NCBI RefSeq assembly: GCF_043641665.1
Contig: NC_092198.1
Span: forward strand, 193,501-257,500
Direction: 5' to 3'
Source: Enoplosus armatus
Taxonomy: Eukaryota > Chordata > Actinopteri > Centrarchiformes > Enoplosidae
Length of the DNA stretch: 64,000 bases
Shown here: one piece after another, positions 28,907 to 41,600 of the stretch
Position numbering within the stretch: the first letter of the stretch is position 1
Layout: every line of letters starts with the position of its first letter
The notes under the pieces: model-generated
What the model saw: only the letters and a program-made list of their open reading frames with translations
What the model was told of the DNA's origin: nothing
The model's database searches: none
Position numbers and translations under genes: made by a program

Positions 28907-29907
28907 AGCAAAAGCATTTGGCTTCAGTAGTAAAGAGACGATCTGACAACCAGAAGTTCACATTTATAATAATAATAATAACTCACAAAAAATCACTGGT
29001 TCGTTTGGCAAGTTTTGGGGAAAAGGTGTAGAACATATGAATGAACTCTGTAGAGCCCCCCTCCCTCGAACCCCACAATTAACTTTTGTGCAATAATAAT
29101 CCTAATAATTACTCACATCTCAAAAGAGGTGTGATCTTCTTACCTTTCTGCTCGTCTGCCACACTTCAGCTCTCAGCATCGATCTGTCTGTTCACCTGTT
29201 GAAACATGTTCATAACCTCCATATGAAAAAAAAAACACGTCACCAACAGAGGGGTCTGACCAGGAGATGTGGCTTAAATGTCTGAACAGTGACATGATCT
29301 ACAGTGAAGTCATGGTGGAACCTCAACACAAAGAGTTTTTAAAACGTTTTATACGATTTATAAAATATCTGAAAACTGGAGTCCAGACTGAGTTCAACTA
29401 TTTAAATGTATAATAAGAACACTGTTAGTCAGATCTCCTGGATGGGGACACACATAACTGTAAAATATGGATCTGTCTTCCCTCATGTTGCTTATTAAAC
29501 ATGTGAGTAAGTAACAAGATTATAGGCTGTTTATCCACAAACACCTGTTGCAGGTAAAGTGTTTTATATCCTCTTCAGCTCTGCAAATATACTGAAATAT
29601 TTAAATCAAAGTCTAATAAATAAATACATTTAATAGTTTTGCATGTTTTTGACTGAGTAAAGTAATTAAATAAAGTGTTTTTGTTGTTTTAGTCATGAAC
29701 TTCCTCCTACAGTCAGTTCTAAAGACGCGCTGATTCACATCCAGCTGGAGGGTCTGTGGACTTTTTAACTTCAATTCATCCGTCATTTTCATTTTCATTG
29801 TGGCCGCATACACAAGCACAGCGTCATTATTTATATATTTGTGTTTACATTATTACAGTTTCTATCATTTTCATGTCCTTGTGCATAAGAAATGGTGTTG
29901 AAATATG

Positions 29908-29948
<41 letters not shown>

Positions 29949-30089
29949 CGCTCGCATGTCATCACATCACTACTGTACTCCACCTTTGGGATGAACTGGA
30001 ATAAAACATCATCACTAAAGTTGTTAACTATTTATTTATCAGTTTGATGTTTCTTTACAGACATTTTTAACCGACTGCATTCCATTCAT
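28907..30089. other. intergenic sequence, no gene recognised
   Basis: AT-rich. It contains a poly-A run near 29227 and a Z-DNA-prone tract at 29910-29951. No exon seen. Confidence 0.45.
29910..29951. repeat. (GT)n(GC)n alternating purine-pyrimidine tract
   Basis: About 15 TG units followed directly by CGCGCGCGCG. Perfect purine-pyrimidine alternation for about 40 bp is a classical Z-DNA-forming composition. Confidence 0.92.
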
Positions 30090-30488
30090 GTGAGTCGGTT
30101 CCAGGTCCTGGTGTTATGCATGTGCTCACTGTCACTGAGCCAAATCACTGTTCTTGCAACAGGCTTAGAAAATGGACCCATCTCTTCAGATAATCTTCCT
30201 CATTTTATGTTGAATGACGAAACTGATGAAGAACCTGATGACAAACCTGATGAAGAACCTGATGACAAACCTTATGAAGAACCTGATGAAGAACCTGATG
30301 ACGAACCTGATGAAGAACCTGGTGACAAACCTGATGAAGAACCTGATGAAGGCCACAAGCTGATGTGTTGGTCTGACAGCTGTCGCATAGCCAGACGATC
30401 TCCACCCTTTGGAGACAGATCTGGCTCAACCCGTCGTCGTTCTGGGACAGAAGAAAAAAAACGCTCTGGCTTGTTTGTATTTCTTTAA
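30090..30488 (+). other. 132-codon ORF with acidic DEEPDDKP repeats, doubtful gene
   Basis: The ORF starts MSRFQVLVLCMCSLSLSQIT, which reads like a signal peptide, then has about 11 copies of a 12-nt repeat (gatgaagaacct, gatgacaaacct) encoding DEEP/DDKP/DDEP, then a basic tail. The tail (from about 30360) continues without a break into non-coding sequence that resembles an interspersed fish repeat (ACCAATCACAATCGTCTTGG near 30490). A novel secreted acidic peptide is possible, but a chance ORF through a minisatellite and a repeat is more likely. No splice evidence was found. Confidence 0.25.
30217..30348. repeat. 12-bp minisatellite (GATGAAGAACCT / GATGACAAACCT)
   Basis: About 11 units in tandem. 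The unit length is a multiple of three, so any frame through it stays open. Confidence 0.92.
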
Positions 30489-30620
30489 ACCAATCACAAT
30501 CGTCTTGGGCGGCGCTGAGCCCAGGATGCAGTGACAGTGCACTTGCAAAAAAGTGTCCAGGGCGAGCCCTGGCATTAAAATGGTTAAATCCCTGCTAAAG
30601 AAAATGTCACATTAAATAGT
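30355..30620. repeat. probable interspersed repeat
   Basis: Contains TCTGACAGCTGTCGCATAGC, CAATCACAATCGTCTTGGGC and the GGCGGCGCTGAGC segment, which I recall as part of a common teleost dispersed repeat. Recognition is from memory only and ends are not defined. Confidence 0.4.
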
Positions 30621-31129
30621 AAACGACATATGTAGACTTTGTGATTTTACAACTTTTACTGTTTACGGTGTCCTGGAGGTGAAGCCTGCTTATACTTTAT
30701 CTCTGGAGAAGCTCACTGGACCCGTTAACAATCCAAATCTTTATCAAAACTTGCCATTTTCAGCGTGTAGGCTGCTAGCTCAGAGGCTGTCGATGTTGTT
30801 TCATTTATCGACTTTATTTAGGGACTTCGAAAACAGTAATAGTTAGCGGACGGGGAGGAGAATGCTGACTAAGATAGTCGCCAGACTTATCCCAGCAGCC
30901 TACAGACTCACTGCAACTGTGTTGCTGGAGTTTGACCTCTTCTAACCCTGGTGGAGTTCTGAACAGGTGCCACCATATCAGGTTAACACACCCTGACGCA
31001 AGTTCTGTTAGGATGGTGTTAGGATTAGGTTTTGCCTTGACCATGCCCCGAACTATTTTCATTGGTTGCCCCCAAGAAGCTGACTTTGTGCTTCCACTGC
31101 AAGCAGTCAGGAAAGGCTAAGGTTATGTC
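30621..31129. other. intergenic sequence, no gene recognised
   Basis: No conserved coding or mobile sequence recognised. Confidence 0.4.
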
Positions 31130-31189
31130 TTAACCTTATCTGACTGCAGGCTCCTGCAAGACAAAACACAGGGCAGAGATGTGTTCACA

Positions 31190-31220
<31 letters not shown>

Positions 31221-31480
31221 GTGTATGTATTGCACTGTTGTGTATGACATATATGTATTGCACTGGCACATTTAAAGAATAAATGAGGTAGTATATGAAC
31301 AGGTGAAGTAGGAGTGTCTGACACTCAGAGGGAGGAGTTGCACAGTTTGATGGCCACAGGCAGGAATGATTTCCTGGGGCGCTGCGTTGTGCATTTGGGA
31401 GGAATGAGTCTCCCACTGAAGCTGCTCTTGTGTCTGACCAGCACGTCATGGAGAGGATGTGAAGCATTCATGGTATAACA
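31130..31480 (-). mobile_element. L2/Maui-like LINE 3' fragment
   Basis: The minus strand encodes HPLHDVLVRHKSSFSGRLIPP and CTTQRPRKSFLPVAIKLCNSSL (31325-31465), the same C-terminus as at 25400-25546. A diverged 3' UTR with (TA)n (31197-31220) follows. 5'-truncated. Confidence 0.87.
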
Positions 31481-31612
31481 CCCAAACCCACAAATTAAAG
31501 CGAACAGTGCAGAAACTTGAAAGGAATGGCGCTCCACCAAACTGGAGGAATCACGTTTAATTTGGCAAGATAGTCTTAGAACTTATAGGAAGCCAGAGCA
31601 GCCTATTACTTA

Positions 31613-31785
31613 TCAGATCAGAATCAGAATCAGAATCAGAAAGTGTTTATTGCCAAGTAACATACATTACAAGGAATTTGCCGTGGTCTGATGGTGCTAT
31701 TGTTTCGATAACAAATAAGTAGAATATAAAAGGTAAAATAAGGATAAAAATAAAGATAAGATAAATACTGAAATAGAAGAGAACA
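31613..31785 (-). mobile_element. LINE 3' UTR fragment, same family as 4013-5480
   Basis: On the plus strand it starts with four ATCAGA units, then TTGCCAAGTAACATACATTA and GGTGCTATTGTTTCG, matching 4014-4150 closely. The orientation is minus. Confidence 0.87.
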
Positions 31786-34066
31786 AGAACAACCCCAGGT
31801 TTCTCTTCAGCACTGTAGCCAGGCTGACAGAGAGTCACAGCTCTATTGAGCCATATATTCCTGTAACCCTCAGCAGTAATGACTTCATGAGCTTCTTTAA
31901 TGACAAAATTCTAACTATTAGAGACAGAATTGATCACCTCCTGTCTTCAGGTAGTATCTTACCTTCAAACACAGGAATCTCAGAAACAGCTGTAAAACCT
32001 GATGTATATTTAGATTGCTTTTCTCCCATCGACCTTCACCAAATTACTAAAACCATCTCTTCATCTAAGCCATCAACTTGTCTCTTAGACCCCATCCCAA
32101 CCTGGCTGCTTAAAGAGGTTTTACCTTTAGTCAGCACTTCTTTACTAGACATGATCAATCTGTCTTTATTAACAGGCTACGTACCACAGTCCTTTAAAGT
32201 AGCTGTAATTAAACCTCTTCTTAAAAAGCCCACTCTTGATCCAGAGGTTTTAGCCAACTATAGACCTATATCTAACCTTCCCTTTCTCTCCAAGATTCTT
32301 GACAAAGCAGTCGCCAACCAGCTGTGTGACTTTCTACATGACAATAAGTTGCTTGAGGATTTTCAGTCAGGTTTCAGAGCTCATCATAGCACAGAGACAG
32401 CACTGGTGAAAGTTACAAATGACCTTCTAATTGCAGGAAAGGACTTGTCTCTGTACTTGTTTGTTAGACCTTAGTGCTGCATTCAACACCATTGACCATC
32501 ATATCCTATTACAGAGGCTGGCATCAAAGGAACCGCACTAAGCTGGTTCAAGTCGTATTTATCAGATCGATCTCAGTTTGTACATTTTAACGATGAATCC
32601 TCCATGTACGCCAAAGTCAGTCATGGAGGTCCACAAGGTTCTGTGCTAGGACCAATACTATTCACCTTATATATGCTGTAGGAGATATTATTAGAAAACA
32701 CTCCATACATTTTCATTGCTATGCGGACGATACCCAGCTATATTTATCGATCAAGCCAGAAGAACCTGATCAGTTAGCCAAGCGCCAAGCATGCCTTGAG
32801 GACATAAAGACCTGGATGACCTGCAATCATCTGATGTTGAACTCGGACAAGACAGAAGTTATCGTTCTTGGCCCTGAACACCTCAGAAACACAGTATCTA
32901 AGGATATTCTTACCCTAGATGGCATTGCCCTGGCCTCCAGCGCCACCGTGAGGAATCTCGGAGTTGTCTTTGATCAGGACATGTCCTTTAACTCCCACGT
33001 AAAACAAACTTCAAGGACTGCCTTCTTTCACCTCCGTAACATTGAAACATCAGGAAGATCCTGTCTCAAACAGATGCAGAAAAATTAGTCCATGCATTTG
33101 TCACGTCTAGGCTGGATTATTGCAATTCCTTATTATCAGGCTGTCCCAATAAGTCCCTGAGGACTCTCCAGCTGATCCAGAATGCTGCGGCACGTGTACT
33201 GACAGGAACCAGGAAAGGAGATCATATTTCTCCTGTATTAGCTTCGCTGCACTGGCTCCCTGTAAAATCTAGAATAGAGTTTAAAATCCTTCTCCTGACC
33301 TACAAAGCTCTTACTGATCAGGCACCATCATATCTTAAAGAGCTCATAGTACCCTATTACCCCACTAGAGAACTGCGCTCCCAGAATGCAGGGTTGCTTG
33401 TGGTTCATAGAGTCTCCAAAAGTAGAACAGGAGCCAGAGCCTTCAGCTATCAAGCTCCTCTCCTGTGGAACCGGCTCCCAGTTTGGGTCCGGGAGGCAGA
33501 CACACTCTCCACTTTTAAGAGTAGGCTTAAAACTTTGCTTTTTGATAACGCTTATAGTTCCTAGTTGTGCTGCTATAGGCCTAGACTGCTGGGGGACTTC
33601 CCATGATGCACTGAGCTTTCCTCCTCTCCCTCTCCATCTTTACACATTCATGTCCCACCAATGCATGTTACTAACTTTGTATCTTCCCTGGAGTTTCTTT
33701 GTGCTTCGTCGTCTCGCAGGTTCCTGTGGATCGTGGTCCTGATATGCCTGGCTGCCTCTGCCATGAGCCTGCTTGACTCTCATCACTACAGTTATTATGT
33801 TTAGTCATAGTTCTGTTACTATTAAAGCTGTTATTTTTATTATTAATCTCAGCTATTGTTACATCTGTAACTACCATTATCAGTCATATTTCCATTATTA
33901 TTATAATTATAGCTGCTATGGCTACTGCTAGTGCTGCCATACATCTCTGCCTTTCTGCTTGTCTGCCTGTCTGTCTGTCTGTCTCTACGTCTATCTCTCT
34001 CTCTGTCCCTTTCTCTCTGTCTATCTGTCTCTCCCCCTCCCTCTTTCTCCCTCCCTCTCTATGTCG

Positions 34067-34097
<31 letters not shown>

Positions 34098-34312
34098 TCC
34101 CTCTCTCTCTCGCCCACCTAGAGTCTGGTTCTGCTCTACGTTTCTGCCTCTTAAAAGGAAGTTTTTTCTTGCCACTGTTGCCAAAGTGCTTCTCATGGTG
34201 GGAACTGTTGGGTCTCTGTAATAACATTATAAAGAGTCGGTCTAGACCTGCTCTATTTTGTTGTGATTTGGCGCTATATAAATAAAATTGAATTGAATTG
34301 AATTGAATAGAA
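31786..34312 (+). mobile_element. L2-like LINE (TTGAA-tail family), RT half, frame-broken
   Basis: Carries in order an RT start ([44 protein letters not shown]) in 31887-32474, the GGPQGSVLGPIL region near 32630, CYADDTQLYLS near 32720, a C-terminal RT domain (32816-33088) and the tail LHWLPVKSRIEFKILLLTYK near 33250. The 3' UTR passes pyrimidine-rich low complexity and ends GGCGCTATATAAATAAAATT followed by GAATT repeats. At least three frame changes are present and the endonuclease is absent. Opposite in orientation to the copy at 18550-20155. Confidence 0.92.
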
Positions 34313-34380
34313 TATTCCCATTTAAATGGACTGGTGCAACCATAACACTTACACTAATATTGTGTTTAAATACGACAACA

Positions 34381-34382
34381 CT

Positions 34383-34431
<49 letters not shown>
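34381..34431. repeat. (GATA)n microsatellite
   Basis: About 12 uninterrupted GATA units. Confidence 0.97.
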
Positions 34432-34432
<1 letters not shown>

Positions 34433-35018
34433 CAATTAAATTAATCTTTTACTTTGTGTGGGTTAGGGTTAGGGGACTTAGATTTTTATATTTTCAGAAA
34501 CTAGTTTTGTCAGTCTCAAGACTCAAAAATCCTGTTTGTGATGTGTTTTAGGTAGAGAAATATGGTTATGGATTTGGGTTCATATTACCACACCTACACT
34601 TCCGGATTCATGATTTATTTACTATACTGTTTACTATTGATTTTCTATGATATCCATTTACTGTTGATGCTTTTATGTTTTCTTCCATGTGACAATGATG
34701 TTGATTTGAACTATAGAGGCTGTCCTCTGTCCTCTGTGAGTAACTATCTTTGATACCATGATGACATCAGATACATTATGATGAAGGAGTTTGATTACTA
34801 ATAATGTATTTTACCTCATTATTTATTCTTTATTCTCTATTTATATTTCACCAGTGCAATACATATTCATATATATTCAGTATATATTCAGTATATGTAT
34901 TCAAGTATTTCTGATTCTGATTCTGATTCTGATATTTGATTAATATGAGTCATCAGTGGTTACATTGTAATTACGACAATTTATCTGCCCTAACCCTATC
35001 ATATCAGTAAGTTAGATA
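34432..35018. other. intergenic sequence with LINE-tail remnant
   Basis: 34850-34935 ends in GTATTTCTGATTCTGATTCT like the tails of the neighbouring LINEs, but lacks recognisable 3' UTR body. The rest has no feature. Confidence 0.45.
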
Positions 35019-35029
35019 TTGATAAAGAA

Positions 35030-35393
35030 GCAAAAGAGCACCTTTAGTGGGAGACTCATTCCTCCCAAATGTACAACAGAGCGCCACAGGACTCTGGACC
35101 TGCTTCTACACATACTACCTCACTATTATTTATTCTTTAAATGTCAGTGTAATACATATATAGTCACACACAATAGTGCAATACATACATATACATTTCT
35201 TGTATATGTTTTTTACTTTTATTTTTCACTTAAATATTGTAAATGTGTATATTTTTTATTTTCTATTTGTTATTTTATATATTTTTTACATACTTTTATT
35301 TCTAAATTTATGCTACTTTCTACTCTTGAATGGGAGCACCGGTACTGTATAATTCCCCCCCGGGATCAATAAAGTATTTCTGATTCTGATAAG
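35030..35393 (+). mobile_element. L2/Maui-like LINE 3' fragment with internal deletion
   Basis: Starts inside the C-terminal coding part (AGTGGGAGACTCATTCCTCC), jumps into the 3' UTR (tactacctcactatt), and ends TCTTGAATGGGAGCACCGGT then AATAAAGTATTTCTGATTCT. Same family as 22891-25870 and 7860-8072. Confidence 0.88.
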
Positions 35394-36200
35394 TTCTTTG
35401 TGGACAGTAATCTGGTTCCTGATATCTACAATTCTGCTAGTGTAGTTTAAGTTAACTAAAAAGATCATTAGTTGGTCTGGTTAGTGGCTGAAAACTTGTC
35501 TGTTTGTATTTCATTTGTATTGCATTAAAATGGACCCAGCAGTTTTCTCCAGTATTGATTGTTATTTTTCACAACAGAGTATATGCATATTAATCATTAT
35601 GATGACGTTAACATACAACACTCACTGCCTTCTACTTGGTTACAATTAAACTGAATTGAAACTGCACGTGTTCATGATTGAACTCACATCCCTAACCCTA
35701 ACAGGACTACCAAACTAGCGCAGAAGCTGTTGACTAAACAGTCTCACCTAAAGGTCCTTTTACTGTAAATGAACCTTAAGTTGAGATTGTTTTGTTGTTT
35801 CAAAGGTAAGGAATGAGCTTTCAATCCAACATGGATGAGAAGTCTTTAAGTGCTTTGATGAGAATGTGAAAATATACAATTCAAGGACAAACCTCCAAAG
35901 TCTATCTGCTGAAGAGATCATGTGATATGATCGAAAGCTCCGGAACATGAAATGGACTACCAAATGGACTTTGAAGTGAGACTCAAAATGAACTTCAACT
36001 TGAGCCTCACTACCCACATGGCCTCAGAAATCTGTGAACTGACTTACTTTAATCTTCTTGGTCTTCTTCAGTGGGATATAAGGCCATAATGAGCTCCTGA
36101 CATTGTTCCCCATCCTGTCCTATGTTACCCCTCCCAAGTCTACTGTACCCTCCTGTTTTTTACCCAGCCCTGTCATTTCGGTTACCCTTCCTTCCCCAAC
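35394..36200. other. intergenic sequence, no gene recognised
   Basis: No repeat or coding feature seen. Confidence 0.45.
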
Positions 36201-36201
36201 T

Positions 36202-36397
36202 GACACGCTGTAATGATACAACTGTCGTGTATCCTACCATATTCTACTCCACCAGGTCTGACCTGGTGGAGATAGATATCTGACCTGGTGGAGTAGAATA
36301 TGGTAGGATACACGACAGTTGTATCATTACAGCGTGTCCGCACATTTTACACCGTAATGAGATCATTACGGTGTAAAATGTGCGGACACGCTGTCAT
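36202..36397. repeat. two overlapping perfect palindromes
   Basis: 36202-36258 is the exact reverse complement of 36282-36338 (57 of 57 bases, loop 23). 36330-36360 is the exact reverse complement of 36363-36393 (31 of 31, loop 2), extendable to 36325-36397 with one mismatch. The two share the CAGCGTGTC segment, which thus occurs three times in alternating orientation. The first loop holds a further TGACCTGGTGGAG copy. No ORF. Nature unknown: fold-back element, or template-switch product. Confidence 0.95.
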
Positions 36398-38051
36398 GAA
36401 CATATAGCTTCGTGCTGATGGTCCAGCTGGTGAATGGGGGGGGCGGGGGGGGGGGGAGAGCTTAATACAAGACTGATTAGCTGTAAGGAGATTAGAAGCG
36501 CAGGTTAACAGGCGCCTCAAAACTCCTCTTCTCAGCCGCAATATTTGCTTCACTGCTCTGGAAGTGTGGCAGAACTCACCTGTCCTCGATGATGGGAGGT
36601 CGGAGGGAAGACAGACATAAGGAAGCAGAAGGATGTCCAACAGCTTTAAGTCAACAAGGTAAAACTCTGTCTGTTGCTTTATCTTCAGCATCGCGTGGGC
36701 TGGTGGGTTTGAGATGGCAGCTCCACGATCAGTTCATCTTTACTTCCAATAGTCCAATGCGTTTAATACTCTCTGAAGTTGCCGTTTTCAGAATCTGTGT
36801 ATTAATGAATTGCTATTTATGAATCTGATTGACCACTCGTATAAACATGAGTGCTACAGAGGAGTAGATAATGTTGTAAAATGTGAACTGTTATTGGTTA
36901 ACTGAAGTTTAGTATGAAAGTAACAGTTTGATCAGAATATTTCACTGTTGGAGAAACATCACCTGTTCAAAAATGGGTTCTTAGAGAGAGATGCTCCTCT
37001 CTGAACAGTGTCATAAGGCTCATACATAACAAACAATAGTGGTAGGTCTTTCTAGAAGAATATGTTCCATTCTGATCAAACAGATTTGACTCTGATTCTG
37101 ATCAAAAAGAACAAAGTGAAGATTTATTTCTGTTATGGGAATAAAAGGCTCCATGTACACACAGACAGGGTTAATAAAGTTCAATATTTTTGTTAAACTT
37201 TGACCTTCTTGCTTCCCTGCAGTGGTCACATCCTGGGTGTGTCGAGTTGTGGACTACAGTCAAGAGGACCTAAAATACCTGGTTAAGCTCCTTATGACGC
37301 TCTGCAGAGAGCAGCCACCGGCCTTCTCCCTCCTCTTTCCTCCAGCTTTCCTTTGAAGAGAGGCCCACCTTGAACCCTGAACTCTGACCCCTCAGACCCC
37401 TTTGGTCTGGATGTGAGGGCTACGACTTGACGCAACAACAGACTGTATGAGCAACTGGTGATGTGACCTGTTGGTTTATGATAGCTGGATTTGAAGTTGA
37501 GTTTGGCTTTACAAGTCAGAGCCAGAAACTTCCAAATATGGGCAGCGGGGTGGAACAGACGAGAGGCCAGTGAAGCCTGATTGGAAAAAACCATCTTGGA
37601 AGGACCAATCACTGAAGGCATACACACTTCTTAACCCCACTGATGTTCTGGTGCCTCTATTTTAACAAATTAAAAAGTTCTTGACATTTAATATAACAAA
37701 CCAAATATATCAGGCTGAGTTTAGGGGAAATTAGTCAAAAATGATACACAAGACATCTGGAACATTTCCATTTGATGGAAACGTGCGGCCATAGATAACA
37801 TGGAGTCTTGGATTTGAATATGTCACTCAGTGTAGACTTCATAGCTTCAGTGCTACAAGAGCTGGAACAAGCAAGTTTGGGGCAAATGTAAAAGGGAAAT
37901 CAAGGTTAAGAGGGGTTAATATCTAATTAATGGACTGATTTTCAATATTGCCCCTAGTGGTCATAAGTGGTGCTGTACCTTAAGGCACTCCAGTTTTTGA
38001 CCATGTTTTCAGCCGCTTGGACATGATTCACATATAACCCATAGGACTGAC
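36398..38051. other. upstream region of the peripherin-like gene
   Basis: Contains a G run (36438-36457) and otherwise no recognised feature. A 5' UTR and promoter of the downstream tetraspanin should lie near its right end. TAATTAATGG near 37922 is a homeodomain-type site but by itself weak evidence. No TATA box at a convincing place. Confidence 0.4.
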
Positions 38052-38632
38052 ATGGCAGTTGGTAAGGTGACCTTCACCAAGGCGGAGAGAGAGAAGCTAG
38101 CTGAAGTCCTCTGGCTGCTCAACTGGATCTCTGTGGTGACGGGGGCTATCCTCTTTGGCCTGGGCTTGTTCCTCAAAGTAGAGATTCAGAAATGGCAGGA
38201 AGTGATGTCAGACCAAGGGATCCTCTATGTGCCACATATATTGATCACTACAGGCCTGGCGGCCTGCTGCATCAACTTTCTGGGTGGGAAGATCTGCCTG
38301 GACTGTGCCGACACCAACAAGTTCCTGCGCTGGAAGCTGGTGATGATGCCGTATGTCATCTGCACCTTCTTCTTCACCTCCTGTCTCCTGGCGGGGGCGC
38401 TCATGTGCTACAGCATCCGCAGCCAGCTGGAGGAGTCGCTGTTGCTGGGCCTTAGGAACGCCATGCGATACTACAAGGACACAGACACACCTGGGCGCTG
38501 CTATATGAAGAGGACTCTGGACTTGCTGCAGATCCAGTTCCAGTGCTGTGGGAACACTGGATACCGGGACTGGTTCCAGGTCCAGTGGATCAGCAACCGC
38601 TACCTGGATATGACGAGCAGCACCGTGGTGGA
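38052..38632 (+). CDS. prph2l: peripherin-like exon 1
   Basis: Residues 1-193 plus two bases, from [20 protein letters not shown] to [13 protein letters not shown]. Donor GTAAGT. Reading through the donor adds only Glu and a stop, so the open frame ending at 38636 is not a real terminus. Confidence 0.95.
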
Positions 38633-41600
38633 GTAAGTGGAGTCTTGTTGATTCCAGTTACTCCTGCTGGATTCTAGCAGATTCTATCTCTGTCTAGTAG
38701 ATTCCAACAGTTTCTAGTGGATCCTGGTGAATACTGTAAGATCGACTTTGATGTTAGATCCGTAGTATGACTCCTGTATGTCTAACTAGAGTGTCAAAGA
38801 TCATACTACATTTAAAAGGTGTGTTCAGATGGAACACAAAGCTAATTTTAAAGCTGTCTGTGAAAGATGAGAGTGAATGTGAAAATGTTTATTCCAGGTG
38901 GCACAAACTGAGCTGAGGACATGTCAAGTTGAAATTGAAGATATCTGGTTATCCCAAATTCTATGACTCCACTTAATGAATATACCCTCAGCATCAAGAA
39001 CACACACAGCACAAACAAGCAGTTTGTGTATGTTTTTAGCTACAGCTAACACAGTTTGTGTTGAACAAATGAATAACAAATTCAAGCAAATAAAGCAACT
39101 TTACGTACTGTTCAATCTGAATGCACCTTTAGAGATTCAATTCTTGTGGAATCCAATAAACCTGAATGGAGCCTATAGGACTCTACACCTCTACTGCACT
39201 CTACAAGACCTACTAAATTATAGAGGAACCCAGTTGTTATTTGGGGTTTTATGGGATCCTCCTCTCTAATTTTGATTGAAGTTAGATTCAAATGGATCTC
39301 TGAATCTAGATATAGGATTCTGGTGGATCTTTGCTAGAGGATCATCTTGGATCCCAGCTAGTCCAGTTCTGTTGTGCAACAGTGGTGAACTGCAAAGGAA
39401 TCTAATGGATTCAGCTGCACTGGACTTTGGTGGATTCTGGTGGATACCAACCTGGGGGTGGAAGCCAGTCAGGTTTAAGGCACACGACTTGCTCATGGAC
39501 ACTTTAGCGGGGAGATGTAGGGTTACATATCTGTGTTTTTTTAGTTTTACTAGAACATACCACCACTACTTCACTCACTCCAGAAAATCCTATTAACAGG
39601 TGTGTCAGATCATAAACTCTAATTATAAATCAAACACATACAAATGCTACAGATTTCATGGTTGTATACGGAAGTATTCCTTTGAATATGTATCTATGTA
39701 GTTTATCGTTTGACATTTGTAAACATACTATTCTAGTTTACAGCAGGAGAAGTCCAGTTTTATTTGCAATGAGCTTATTGGCCTTAATGCTTATGGATGC
39801 TGGGAGGTGCTGCTGGCTCTCTCTAATTGGTGGGCTTTTCTCTGGCTTTGTTTACATATATATTGTACCTGTGTTGTTTGGCTAAAGGAATTTTTACCTG
39901 ATGACGGTCTGAGGACAGAAATGTCACAGATAAAGTGAATACAAGTGATTGATAGTGAGCAGGACTTTTCACAGTTTTACTAAAACCAAAATCCTATAAT
40001 TCTGCCTTCAGTATTTCAGGTCTCTGAGGTCTCAGATTTTGGTCAAATTTAACTTACATATTTACATATGAAAACTGAACAACCATGTCTTCATATGAGG
40101 GTTTGGACAGTGTACCATAATATCACACCAGAAACTACAACATCAACTTCAGAACTACAGAACATCTTAGTAGAACATTGGTAAACAGTAAACAGAGTAA
40201 CAGATTGAGGCCACTGGTTCACTGCAGTTAAGGCTGGAAGCTACTGGGGTCAAATGTCATGGGATTAATTAGGCTTAACCAACAGGGTTCAACTCAGGTT
40301 CAAGAGACTCAATATAACCCGTCTGCAGGATTTAGAGACAAACTGTTTTATTCAACAACAAGACAAAAACAGCAATGCGTATGGCAAAGTCGGTGACAGT
40401 TTAATGCATTGACTCAGGATTTACAGAGTACTGTATGTTTCAAGTGCACATACAAGAGTACTACTTAGTAATGTAGTAGTTGTATAGTACAGCAGTATAA
40501 TAGTAGTAGTATAGGGTTAGTAGTAGTATAATAGTAATAGTAGTAGTATAGTAGTATAGTTGTAGTGGTAATGCTTCATTTTACAGGTCCGCAAATTTCA
40601 TGGTAAGAAGGTGATAATTAGATAGTAATGTTTTTGAATTTTCTTTGAAATTATCCCAAAATGTATCGCAAATAATCCCAACATTAGTTAATAATTATAT
40701 TCCGCTATTTCCCAATAAGAAGGTAATTTCTAATTCTTTGACATTTTTTGGAAATTACAACCAAATAATTGTGTAATTGTATTCTTTCCCAATTGATAAT
40801 TAGCATGTAATTTATTTAATATGGTCCTACCAAGTTAATTGATAGGCATAATTAAGCTCAAAATATAGAGGAGTTACATACCTTTGTAATTAGGCCTACG
40901 TTCTTGGACATTATGGACATTATAGCATAAAAGGGGGTCAGTGTTGATATTCACCTAGAGTGGGGCTCTAAGTTGTCCTTACCTGCTTGTGATAGGCAAT
41001 GAGAGTAGGCCCATGGTAAAACAGAATCTAGGGGTTAACAACTCGCCTTAAGCACAGCCTTGTTTTCAAGGATGGAATAGTTCAAGGTCTTGGCTTGGTG
41101 TTCCACTACAGCTGCTGAGGGTTCAGCCTGGCATAGGTGACCCATCACCCGTTAACATGCATGATCAAATAGAAATAACTTGCCAAGTACCTTTTGTTTA
41201 TATTTTCTATCCAATTTTTTATTTTTTTAATTAACTGATACCATTGACTGAACATACAGACCTCATTTATATATAATAGCCTATTCACTTCAGGGCAGCA
41301 GGGGATGAATTGTCACCACTTACCTCATATGTAACTTCTGCATAACAGGCATGTATCTGAATTGTTACTGTTTCACTTCCAACTAGTTTCTGACAAACTT
41401 CTGCTGAGCATATCTGTAAATTGAAGTGAGCTGTTGCAGCTTAATTTACCAATTTCTGTGTAATTTCAACCGATCCATCCACTTTGTAACAAATTTCCTA
41501 AATGTCAATTTTTTTTATTGTAAGCCACCATAAATTGCTAATTACAGACAAATACAACGTGATAATCAAGAATTCTAAGTGTCATTCCTTGCTTGAGGCC

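Noticed and set aside
37292..37627. 111-codon minus-strand ORF
   Set aside because: Protein not recognised, no repeat or splice support. Likely chance or part of an undefined interspersed repeat.
38052..38636. 194-codon single-exon tetraspanin
   Set aside because: The stop lies inside a consensus donor (GTAAGT). Exons 2 and 3 further downstream complete the family protein.
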